12,071 nt of DNA. It comes from Bacillota bacterium. Its GTDB lineage: Bacteria > Bacillota_H > UBA994 > UBA5500. The notes below the pieces were generated by a model. It had not been told where the DNA came from. It made no database searches and worked only from the letters and a program-made list of their open reading frames with translations. The DNA is taken from positions 1 to 12,071 of the forward strand of contig JAAYGE010000084.1 of NCBI GenBank assembly GCA_012727835.1, given 5' to 3'. A program made the translations under genes and the position numbers. Below are positions 6,129 to 12,071 of the stretch, piece by piece; position 1 is the stretch's first letter; each line of letters starts with the position of its first letter.

Positions 6129-7604
6129 ATGGAGAAGTTTGACCTACTTCAGGACATAGCTAAGCGTACCGATGGTGATATCTATCTCGGTATCGTGGGC
6201 CCGGTACGCACCGGCAAGTCCACTTTCATCAAACGGTTTATGGATCTCATGGTTTTGCCGAATATCACGGATGTTCATGACAAAGAGCGTACAAAGGATG
6301 CCTTACCCCAGAGTGGGGCAGGGCGAACCATCATGACTACCGAGCCCAAATTTATTCCTGATGAAGGTGTCGAAATCACTGTGGATGACATCAAGTTGCG
6401 AGTACGAATGGTCGATTGCGTAGGCTATGCGGTAGAGGGTGCACTTGGCTACAGTGATGAAGACGGCCCGCGCATGGTATTAACACCATGGTTCGAAGAG
6501 CCGATCCCCTTTGAAGAAGCAGCTGAAATCGGCACCAAAAAGGTAATTGTCGACCATTCTACGATCGGCATAGTGGTAACCACCGACGGGACCATAACCG
6601 ATTTACCCCGCTCCGCCTATGTGACAGCCGAAGAACGAGTCATCGAGGAGTTGCAGAATCTAGGCAAGCCCTTTGTGGTGCTGTTGAACAGCGCTGACCC
6701 GTTTGACCCGGAGACAATGGAGCTCAGAGCCGAATTGGAGGAGAAATATCAAACGGCCGTTATACCTATTGATGCCACTAGGCTTAACCAAACTGACATC
6801 CAGGGCGTCTTGAGAGAAATCCTCTATGAATTCCCTGTCCGTGAGGTAAATGTGAACCTGCCGCCATGGGTAAACGTATTAGACAGCAAACATTGGTTGC
6901 GGCGCAAGCTGGAAGCGGTGGTGCAAGATGGAGCTACCCAGGTTAAGAATCTACGAGAGATCGACACTTTGATTGAGGTTCTCAGCGAGTGCGACACCGT
7001 TTCGGAAGTAATCCTGGAGACTATGGACTTAGGCACCGGTGCGGCCGTCCTCTCGGTCAATGTGCCCGATTACCTCTACTGGGAGGCGTTGAGTGAGGCA
7101 GCCGGGACAGAAATTCATGGACGGGATAAACTGCTGGCCCTAATGCGGGAATATGCCCAGGCCAAACGGGAATACGACAAGGTTAAAGATGCGGTGCGGG
7201 ATTCCCGCAACACGGGATACGGGATTGTGCCACCCAGTCTAGACGAAATGGAGCTAGACGAGCCGGAAATCGTTCGTCAGGGCAACCGTTTTGGCGTGCG
7301 TTTGCGGGCTACCGCGCCAGCTTACCATATGATTCGTGTGGATGTGGAGTCGGAAGTAGCCCCTATCATTGGCACTGAAAAGCAAAGCGAAGAATTGGTC
7401 AAATATCTATTGGAAGAGTTCGAAGCCAACCCGGAGAAGCTTTGGGAAACCAACATATTTGGCAAGTCGCTGCACAACTTGGTGCGTGAAGGAATTCAAA
7501 ATAAACTCTTGCGTATGCCCGATAATGCGCAGGAGAAATTGCGAGAGACGCTTGAAAAGATTGTTAACGAAGGCAGTGGTGGCTTGATCGCTATCATTCT
7601 ATAA
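6129..7604 (+). CDS. spoIVA: Stage IV sporulation protein A, spore coat basement ATPase
   Basis: SpoIVA hydrolyses ATP to polymerise into the basement layer of the spore coat on the outer forespore membrane, where SpoVM recruits it. The 491 residues match the family length of about 492. The Walker A motif is GPVRTGKS (24-31) with K30, and VDCVGYA contains the Walker B-type aspartate D96. A TTDGT segment lies at 151-155. The protein ends in GGLIAIIL, the type of conserved C-terminus used for membrane localisation. The start at ATG 6129 follows AAGGAGGG (6113-6120) with eight bases between. It forms its own transcription unit, between the gpsA terminator and the hairpins after 7604. It was probably read by sigma-E RNA polymerase in the mother cell (inferred from the family and the candidate promoter). 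Confidence 0.98.
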   Translation: MEKFDLLQDIAKRTDGDIYLGIVGPVRTGKSTFIKRFMDLMVLPNITDVHDKERTKDALPQSGAGRTIMTTEPKFIPDEGVEITVDDIKLRVRMVDCVGYAVEGALGYSDEDGPRMVLTPWFEEPIPFEEAAEIGTKKVIVDHSTIGIVVTTDGTITDLPRSAYVTAEERVIEELQNLGKPFVVLLNSADPFDPETMELRAELEEKYQTAVIPIDATRLNQTDIQGVLREILYEFPVREVNVNLPPWVNVLDSKHWLRRKLEAVVQDGATQVKNLREIDTLIEVLSECDTVSEVILETMDLGTGAAVLSVNVPDYLYWEALSEAAGTEIHGRDKLLALMREYAQAKREYDKVKDAVRDSRNTGYGIVPPSLDEMELDEPEIVRQGNRFGVRLRATAPAYHMIRVDVESEVAPIIGTEKQSEELVKYLLEEFEANPEKLWETNIFGKSLHNLVREGIQNKLLRMPDNAQEKLRETLEKIVNEGSGGLIAIIL

Positions 7605-7620
7605 CCGACGGCTTGGTGCA

Positions 7621-7656
7621 AGAACCCCATTCTGGTGATGGCCAGAATGGGGTTCT
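7621..7656. repeat. Perfect 15-bp inverted repeat just after spoIVA
   Basis: AGAACCCCATTCTGG (7621-7635) and CCAGAATGGGGTTCT (7642-7656) pair perfectly around the six-base loop TGATGG. No T-run follows on either strand, so it is not a canonical terminator alone. It may protect the spoIVA mRNA 3' end or act together with the terminator ten bases downstream. Confidence 0.85.
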
Positions 7657-7666
7657 GCGTAAAACA

Positions 7667-7701
7667 AAAAACCGTCCTCATCTTTAGAGAGGACGGTTTT
7701 T
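7667..7701. terminator. Bidirectional terminator between spoIVA and tRNA-Pro
   Basis: AAAAACCGTCCTC (7667-7679) pairs over 13 bp with GAGGACGGTTTTT (7689-7701) around a nine-base loop. The T-run on the plus strand serves spoIVA. On the minus strand the A-rich flank (7661-7671) becomes a T-run serving tRNA-Pro, which ends 13 bases away. Confidence 0.92.
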
Positions 7702-7713
7702 GCTATTCGAGAA

Positions 7714-7791
7714 TGGTCGGGCTGACAGGACTTGAACCTGCGACCTCGTGCACCCCAAGCACGCGCGCTAGCCAAACTGCGCCACAGCCCG
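7714..7791 (-). tRNA. tRNA-Pro (anticodon GGG), CCA encoded
   Basis: Read on the minus strand, the acceptor stem CGGGCTG (from 7791) pairs with CAGCCCG (ending 7718). The D arm has GCGC pairs, and the anticodon stem CGTGC/GCACG holds the loop TTGGGGT, giving anticodon GGG. The T arm GCAGG/CCTGT (one G-T pair) holds the loop TTCAAGT. Discriminator A and CCA follow at 7717-7714. C1-G72 is the usual proline acceptor pair. The gene stands alone with its own promoter and terminator. Confidence 0.97.
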
Positions 7792-7801
7792 TTGCTCATT
7801 A

Positions 7802-7830
7802 ATTATACTACACTCCCAGCGAGTCTGCAA
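7802..7830 (-). promoter_or_regulatory. Sigma-A-type promoter of tRNA-Pro
   Basis: On the minus strand, TTGCAG (7830-7825) is followed by exactly 17 bases and then a perfect TATAAT (7807-7802). The -10 box ends ten bases before the first base of the mature tRNA, which fits a short tRNA leader. Confidence 0.88.
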
Positions 7831-7969
7831 GCCCAGTAGCCCAATTGTGTCAGGCCTGAAGATATTTTGTAAAGTTGTGAACAATCCTTTTCTAAGCCAC
7901 CTAAGCAGGATTAATAATTGAGGCTGCAGAAAGGTTCTTGCTACAGGTGAGAGCGGAGGTGGGGAGTTT

Positions 7970-10210
7970 ATGCAGGGCCAAATGAAGACCACGGATCTTA
8001 AACAATACCTGTTTGTAGTGCTGCTCAGTGTGGTTATTTTGTTTGTGGCTGGATATCAGATTATCACTGCTGCCCAAAATTTTTATAACGGGCAAGTGGC
8101 AGAAGAAACGCAGCGGCTAGCTAATATTTATGCCCAGAAGTTGGCCGCAGCTGCCGAAGCTACCACTATAATTGATGGGCTGTTGGAGGACAAGCTGTTG
8201 GCCACCGGCCAGATTGTGGCCCTTTATGATGGGCAATATAGCAATCGGTTGTTAGCTGAAATAGCTGATATCATGCAGGTGGACGAAATTTATGTTTATA
8301 ACAGGGAAGGACAGATTGTCTATTCCAACACGGGCATTTATCTGGGTTGGCATGCAAAAGAAGGGCACCCGGTTTACAATTTTATGCGCAGCGGAAAACA
8401 AAGCCACGTAGACGAAATTCGGCGGGACAGCGAATCGGAAAGATATCTTAAGTACGCCTATTGGCGGTTAAATGATACGGGCCGCTTCTTACAGATGGGT
8501 GTGTTAGCTGAAAGGGTGCGTGACTTTCTGGGCAGGTTTGAACTCCAATGTCTGTTGACGGAAATTGTTGCCGATCCCTACATCAAATGTGCTGTTTTCT
8601 ATGACAACAACTTGGAGCCTATAGCTCATCAGGGCCATGAAGGTGATTTTATTTTGACGGCGGATGCTAAGGCAGCAATGCAAGAGGGTAGAGAATTTGC
8701 GGGTGAAATATATAGCGGTGATGCTCCCTTTTATCAGGTTCTGTTACCGGTTTGGGTAGAAGACAGAAAGTTAGGTACCTTAGCTGTTCACAACGAACTG
8801 GGAGAAACAAAGTTACTAATTGCCCGGGTACGCATGATAGGTATAACAACCCTGGTAATTGTTTTCGGTCTGCTCCTAGCTATGCTCTCCAGCAACCGCA
8901 AGAAAAATGAAACCCTAATCCGTTATTCCTATTATGATGCGGTTACTGGACTACCCAATAAGACCTATTGGGAGGAATTCTTTCAAAGCCAAGCTAACAG
9001 CAATGGTCACAAGAAGCGGGCTTGTCTGCTCATCGACTGTAATTTTGATTTATTGAACATGGCCATCGGTTACCAGTATAGTGAGATGATATTAAAGGAA
9101 TGTGCTGCCACTTTATTGCTGGCCAAGACGTCAGCGCAACACATTTTCCACCTGGGGGCCGCCCGCTTTATGCTCTATGTTACCAGCTATGGAGACAGAT
9201 CGGATCTGATTGCCATGGCCCAACAGGTAATCGACAGTCTGCGACAACCGTTGCAGGCAAAACGTACAGGGGTGGCCATCGGCATAGTGGAGATCGATGG
9301 AGAACGGGAAGTTGACGCCAATACTATCATCAAAAGGGCATCTATAGCGGCTAGCTGTGCTGGTGAGCAGGACAGTGAGGGCTATTGCTTCTTTGATAAT
9401 AGCATGGAAGAGCAACTGCTCCGACAAACGATCGTAGAAGGTGAATTGCGAGCTGCAGTGAGCAGCCAGATGAAGCAAAATGTTCACCTAGTGTACCAGC
9501 CAATTGTGGATCTGAAACAAAACCAAATTGTAGGTTTGGAAGCCTTGGCGCGGATGCACAGCGTACATCTGGGCAATGTATCACCGGCAGAATTTATTCC
9601 TGTAGCGGAGCAAACTGGACTCATTATTCCTCTGGGAAAATATATTTTGCGACAAGCTTGCGAGTTTCTCACTCAACTGGCGAGCCAGGGCTTCGACCAG
9701 CTTAGAATGTCGGTGAATATCTCGCTGTTACAGCTGCTACAAGATGATTTTGTTGCGGACCTGCTGGCAATAATCGAGGAGACCGGGGTGAAAACAAGTA
9801 GCTTAACATTGGAGATAACCGAGTCGCTCTTAATGGATGAATATGGGGTCATCAATGAGAAGTTAAGAGAGCTGGAGCAACATGGTATACAAATTGCCAT
9901 CGATGACTTCGGTATCGGATATTCATCCCTTAGCCGCAGCCAGAATTTGCGGGTGCATGGTATCAAGATCGACAAGTCATTCATCGACAGCCTGCTTTCT
10001 GTTGCCCCCGAGCAAGCTATAGCTGGCGATATCATTGCCATGGCCCATCGGCAGGGATTCTTTGTGGTCGCAGAAGGTGTGGAGGCACCGGCCCAAAGGG
10101 AGTATCTGCGCCTAAACGATTGCGATTTCATGCAGGGGTATCTCATTAGTAAACCCTTAGCCCCGGATGCAATCCTGGGGCTCTTGCAGCATGAAAAACT
10201 TCGCTATTGA
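7970..10210 (+). CDS. Membrane sensor protein with degenerate GGDEF and intact EAL domain (predicted c-di-GMP phosphodiesterase)
   Basis: The 746-residue protein has a first membrane helix (about 13-35), an extracytoplasmic sensor region (36-285) that looks like a double Cache fold, and a second helix (about 289-307). A GGDEF-like domain (about 315-478) and an EAL domain (about 490-740) follow. The cyclase site is lost: where GGDEF should stand the sequence reads GAARF (396-400). The EAL domain keeps the expected metal and catalytic positions: E524 in LEALAR, N583, E615 in LEITES, D645-D646 in IDDFGIGYSS, K666, E702 and E705 in AEGVE, and Q722 in MQGY. It should therefore hydrolyse cyclic di-GMP to pGpG in response to an external ligand. 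The start at ATG 7970 follows GGAGGTGG (7955-7962). Upstream, 7831-7969 holds a 10-bp palindrome TCAGGCCTGA (7850-7859) but no promoter I can defend. Confidence 0.93.
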   Translation: MQGQMKTTDLKQYLFVVLLSVVILFVAGYQIITAAQNFYNGQVAEETQRLANIYAQKLAAAAEATTIIDGLLEDKLLATGQIVALYDGQYSNRLLAEIADIMQVDEIYVYNREGQIVYSNTGIYLGWHAKEGHPVYNFMRSGKQSHVDEIRRDSESERYLKYAYWRLNDTGRFLQMGVLAERVRDFLGRFELQCLLTEIVADPYIKCAVFYDNNLEPIAHQGHEGDFILTADAKAAMQEGREFAGEIYSGDAPFYQVLLPVWVEDRKLGTLAVHNELGETKLLIARVRMIGITTLVIVFGLLLAMLSSNRKKNETLIRYSYYDAVTGLPNKTYWEEFFQSQANSNGHKKRACLLIDCNFDLLNMAIGYQYSEMILKECAATLLLAKTSAQHIFHLGAARFMLYVTSYGDRSDLIAMAQQVIDSLRQPLQAKRTGVAIGIVEIDGEREVDANTIIKRASIAASCAGEQDSEGYCFFDNSMEEQLLRQTIVEGELRAAVSSQMKQNVHLVYQPIVDLKQNQIVGLEALARMHSVHLGNVSPAEFIPVAEQTGLIIPLGKYILRQACEFLTQLASQGFDQLRMSVNISLLQLLQDDFVADLLAIIEETGVKTSSLTLEITESLLMDEYGVINEKLRELEQHGIQIAIDDFGIGYSSLSRSQNLRVHGIKIDKSFIDSLLSVAPEQAIAGDIIAMAHRQGFFVVAEGVEAPAQREYLRLNDCDFMQGYLISKPLAPDAILGLLQHEKLRY

Positions 10211-10281
10211 CATGGACAAGGCTTTTCCTCTACAATAAGTCCTAGTCAATTTCATCAGGCCTAGCCAAGTAGCAATTTCCT

Positions 10282-10339
10282 ACAGCAGTTTTCGCGTCTA
10301 TAGCGAAGAGCTATAGGCGCGATATTTTTTCCCTGCTGT
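10282..10339 (+). terminator. Terminator after the EAL gene, enclosed by an outer stem
   Basis: The core is TCGCGTCTATAGC (10292-10304) pairing with GCTATAGGCGCGA (10310-10322). That is 13 bp with one G-T pair and loop GAAGA, followed by TATTTTTT to 10330. An outer 7-bp stem, ACAGCAG (10282-10288) with CTGCTGT (10333-10339), brackets the core and its T-run. Confidence 0.9.
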
Positions 10340-10346
10340 CAGGCAA

Positions 10347-10374
10347 TTGACTTTCTTGAACAATTTGCTAGAAT
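10347..10374 (+). promoter_or_regulatory. Sigma-A-type promoter of speD
   Basis: TTGACT (10347-10352) is separated by 16 bases from TAGAAT (10369-10374), five of six matches in each box. It lies after the upstream terminator and about 40-50 bases before the speD start, as expected. Confidence 0.72.
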
Positions 10375-10421
10375 GAATTGACCACTAATAAATTACTGGA
10401 AAAAGGAGGAAGAGGAATTAG

Positions 10422-10802
10422 ATGAATCCACTGGGCCGTCATATTCTGGCTGAAATTTATGGATGCCCTGCTGACATTCTCAACGATGTGCAGCTGGTGG
10501 AAAAGATCATGGTTAATGCGGCCTTAGAGGCCGGTGCCGAAATACGCGAAGTGGTGTTCCATAAATTTAGCCCTCAGGGTGTTAGTGGCGTTGTTGTAAT
10601 CTCCGAATCGCATCTGGCAATTCATAGTTGGCCAGAATTAGGTTATGCAGCAGTTGACGTTTTCACCTGTGGTGATCGTGTTAACCCCTGGGACGCATGC
10701 AACTATATCACCAAGCACTTTCAGGCTCAAAATATGACAGCTACGGAGGTTGAGCGAGGCATTTTTGACTCGCCTGCGCCTAAACAGGTTGTTAGCCTGT
10801 AA
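10422..10802 (+). CDS. speD: S-adenosylmethionine decarboxylase proenzyme
   Basis: SpeD removes the carboxyl group from S-adenosylmethionine to make the aminopropyl donor for spermidine synthesis. The 126-residue proenzyme is of the short bacterial/archaeal type. It should cleave itself between E62 and S63 (VVVISESHLAIHSWPE), turning S63 into the pyruvoyl cofactor. H68 and C83 (VFTCG) stand at the positions known in the Thermotoga maritima enzyme. The start at ATG 10422 follows AAGGAGGAAGAGG (10403-10415). It has its own promoter and no speE spermidine synthase nearby. The C-terminal 20 residues (from about IFDSPAP) look unstructured. Confidence 0.96.
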   Translation: MNPLGRHILAEIYGCPADILNDVQLVEKIMVNAALEAGAEIREVVFHKFSPQGVSGVVVISESHLAIHSWPELGYAAVDVFTCGDRVNPWDACNYITKHFQAQNMTATEVERGIFDSPAPKQVVSL

Positions 10803-10853
10803 CGGCCCGTCTAATACCTCTCCAAAGCTGGCCAAGATCATATGCGAGTGATT

Positions 10854-10898
10854 GCAGCAGCCTATCTGAACCCTAGTATGGAGAAGAGCGGCTGCTGT
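10854..10898 (+). other. Possible hairpin between speD and the cheR pseudogene
   Basis: GCAGCAGCC (10854-10862) can pair with GGCTGCTGT (10890-10898), 9 bp with one G-T pair, across a long 27-base loop, followed by TTGTTTG. It could be a weak terminator for speD, but the long loop and poor T-run make this uncertain. The rest of 10803-10923 holds nothing I recognise. Confidence 0.3.
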
Positions 10899-10938
10899 TT
10901 GTTTGACCAGATAAACGAAAGAAGGGAGGAGGTTCTCG

Positions 10939-11721
10939 ATGGCCACCGACGAGTATGCATTGTTTACGGGCAAGGTTAAACAACTTATCGACGTGGATCT
11001 GAGCAATTACAAAGAGAAGCAGATGAGGCGGCGGATCACCAGCCTGATGAACCGACGGGGCTTCCACTCTTTCTTAGCCTACTAAGACTTGTTAGCGACT
11101 GATAAACAGGCTTTAGATGAATTTATAGATCGAATTACAATTAACGTATCCGAGTTCTTCCGTAACGAGGAGCGGTGGCGAGTCTTAGAGAAAAAGGTAC
11201 TTCCCGAATTATTAGGCTTAAATGCCACTAAGCATTTAAGAATCTGGAGTGCGGCTTGTTCCAGCGGGGAAGAGCCCTATTCGTTGGCCATGTTGTTGCG
11301 CGACTCCTTCCCCGGGGTTAGTTTCAGTATTTTGGCGACGGATATTGATATGGGAGTTATGCAACGGGCCCAAGCTGCCGTTTATCCTAAAGGTCAAATC
11401 AGCCAGATTCCCCAGCGTTTTAGAAGCAAATACATAATTGAGAGGCCCAGCACCTTTGAAGTTGCTCCGGAAATTCGTCAGACTGTCGAATTTCGTAAAC
11501 ACAATCTACTGGCCGACCCCTACCCGCAAGATCTGGATTTGATTGTTTGCCGCAACGTGCTGATATATTTCACCGATGAAATTAAGCATAAGCTCTATTG
11601 GCAGTTTGCCGCTAGTCTCAAATCCGGCGGAGTACTATTTTGGGGTAGCACAGAACAGATGTTTCGCCCTCAGGAATATGGCTTTCGCATTTTCGACTCC
11701 TTTTTTTATCAAAGGGTATAG
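10939..11721 (+). pseudogene. cheR: CheR-type chemotaxis methyltransferase gene interrupted by in-frame TAA
   Basis: CheR methylates glutamates of chemoreceptors using S-adenosylmethionine. An intact start region (GGGAGGAGG at 10924-10932, ATG 10939) leads into the family N-terminal helices (LIDVDLSNYKEKQMRRRIT, then NRRGFHSFLAY). It then meets TAA at 11083-11085, codon 49. The same frame continues directly into ITINVSEFFRN (66-76), the S-adenosylmethionine-binding segment WSAACSSGEEPYSLAM (103-118), ATDID (133-137) and CRNVLIYF (204-211), and ends at TAG 11719-11721 with a normal C-terminus. No frameshift is needed: one codon separates it from a full 260-residue CheR. A TTG at 11089 could restart translation but has no ribosome binding site, and that product lacks the N-terminal receptor-contact domain. 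A single-base change of a TAT or TAC tyrosine codon, or a sequencing error, is the simplest cause. Confidence 0.88.
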
Positions 11722-11792
11722 AAAAGGGCAGTAGATACCGCGTAGGGGACCTGTGAGGCTACTCCCGGTCCCAAGCAAAATCTACTGCCTTT
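11722..11792 (+). terminator. Compound hairpin after cheR, probable terminator
   Basis: GGCAGTAGAT (11727-11736) pairs perfectly with ATCTACTGCC (11780-11789). With a bulged G at 11726, the flanking AAA and TTT (11790-11792) extend the stem. Inside, GGGACC (11746-11751) pairs with GGTCCC (11767-11772). The T-run is short (TTTCT), so termination may be moderate. The structure begins immediately after the cheR stop. Confidence 0.65.
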
Positions 11793-11823
11793 CTGCTTGC
11801 CAAAATAGTATTTCACCACTTGT

Positions 11824-11991
11824 CTAGTAGGGTTCTTTCAAGTCGGCAATCATCGTGGCGGTGGTGATCATACCTCTTTCCGCCAGGTACCAAGCATCGG
11901 GGGGCAAATAAACAAGACCATTAGTATGAGCAGGAAAAGGGTAAGCCAGATATATAACAAAAAACGGAGCAAAAATGCTCCGTTTTCGATT
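11824..11991 (-). other. Open minus-strand frame with protein-like sequence, no clear start
   Basis: On the minus strand a frame is open for 55 codons between an in-frame TGA (11994-11992) and TAG (11826-11824). Its later part reads like coding sequence, for example YLPPDAWYLAERGM followed by ITTATMIADLKEPY. There is no ATG or GTG start with a ribosome binding site before this part, and its first third runs through the tRNA-Leu terminator. It may be a remnant of a gene end or chance. The plus strand opposite (11849-11914) also has a short hydrophobic frame, which argues for caution. Confidence 0.2.
11959..11986 (-). terminator. Intrinsic terminator of tRNA-Leu
   Basis: AAAACGGAGCA (11961-11971) pairs perfectly with TGCTCCGTTTT (11976-11986) around an AAAA loop. 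Read on the minus strand, the A-run from 11959 becomes TTTTTT after the stem. It lies ten bases beyond the tRNA 3' end. Confidence 0.9.
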
Positions 11992-11995
11992 TCAT

Positions 11996-12071
11996 TGGTG
12001 CGAAGGAGGGGAGTCGAACCCCTACACCACAAGGGTACTAGATCCTAAGTCTAGCGCGTCTGCCAATTCCG
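11996..12071 (-). tRNA. tRNA-Leu (anticodon TAG), 5' end cut off by the window
   Basis: On the minus strand the sequence enters within the D-arm region at CGGAATTGGCAGACGC. The anticodon stem CTAGA/TCTAG holds the loop CTTAGGA, giving anticodon TAG. A long class II variable arm follows, then the T arm AGGGG/CCCCT with loop TTCGACT, the acceptor 3' strand CCTTCGC (12006-12000), discriminator A and an encoded CCA ending at 11996. About ten bases of the 5' acceptor strand lie outside the window. Confidence 0.95.

Noticed and set aside
7871..7917. TTGTGA at 7875-7880 or TAATAA at 7912-7917 as promoter elements of the EAL gene
   Set aside because: Neither has a matching partner box at acceptable spacing.
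9131..9487. 118-codon minus-strand frame within the EAL gene
   Set aside because: It lies wholly opposite a well-supported coding region, has no ribosome binding site and no recognisable domain; the same holds for other opposite-strand frames, such as 366-839 in spoIIP and 4765-5310 across der and gpsA.
11849..11914. Short hydrophobic plus-strand frame downstream of cheR
   Set aside because: Only about 22 codons with no ATG and no ribosome binding site; likely a mirror of the composition of the opposite frame.
1..12071. Mobile elements, CRISPR arrays, phage or toxin-antitoxin genes
   Set aside because: No direct repeat array, transposase, integrase or toxin-like pair was seen on either strand; the gene content is typical chromosomal.

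Overview
The window looks like an ordinary chromosomal stretch from an endospore-forming member of the Clostridia, probably a Peptococcaceae/Desulfotomaculum-like lineage. That placement is inferred. It rests on the sporulation genes spoIIP and spoIVA, the DUF3189 and PDZ-radical SAM DUF512 families, strong purine-rich ribosome binding sites, and the gene order around der-gpsA-spoIVA. I see no insertion sequence, phage gene, CRISPR array or other sign of recent transfer.

Left block (1-5943), one plus-strand run with gaps of at most 16 bases apart from a roughly 100-base gap before the DUF512 gene. It holds the tail of an unidentified gene, spoIIP (septal peptidoglycan hydrolase for engulfment), a small protein that looks like a divergent DUF3189 paralogue, a clear DUF3189 protein whose only plausible start codon is CTG, a PDZ-radical SAM-DUF512 protein, der (ribosome-assembly GTPase) and gpsA (glycerol-3-phosphate dehydrogenase). 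A clean intrinsic terminator closes it. The acyltransferase gene plsY, often found between der and gpsA in Clostridia, is absent here.

Middle block (5944-7830). spoIVA encodes the coat basement-layer ATPase and has its own leader, with a candidate sigma-E promoter and a small hairpin. It ends at a 15-bp hairpin followed by a bidirectional terminator. That terminator is shared with a convergent minus-strand tRNA-Pro(GGG), which has a near-consensus promoter.

Right block (7831-12071). A membrane-bound sensor protein with a degenerate GGDEF and an intact EAL domain (predicted c-di-GMP phosphodiesterase) ends at a terminator. speD (S-adenosylmethionine decarboxylase) follows with its own sigma-A-type promoter. 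Next is a cheR-type chemotaxis methyltransferase gene broken by an in-frame TAA at codon 49. The window ends inside a minus-strand tRNA-Leu(UAG) with its own terminator.

The genes cover sporulation (spoIIP, spoIVA, probably the DUF3189 pair), housekeeping (der, gpsA, tRNAs), polyamine synthesis (speD) and motility or second-messenger control (EAL protein, cheR). No new multi-gene system is evident. The points most worth a second look are the interrupted cheR, the CTG start of the DUF3189 gene, the possible DUF3189 tandem pair beside spoIIP, and the C-terminal membrane anchor of SpoIIP.
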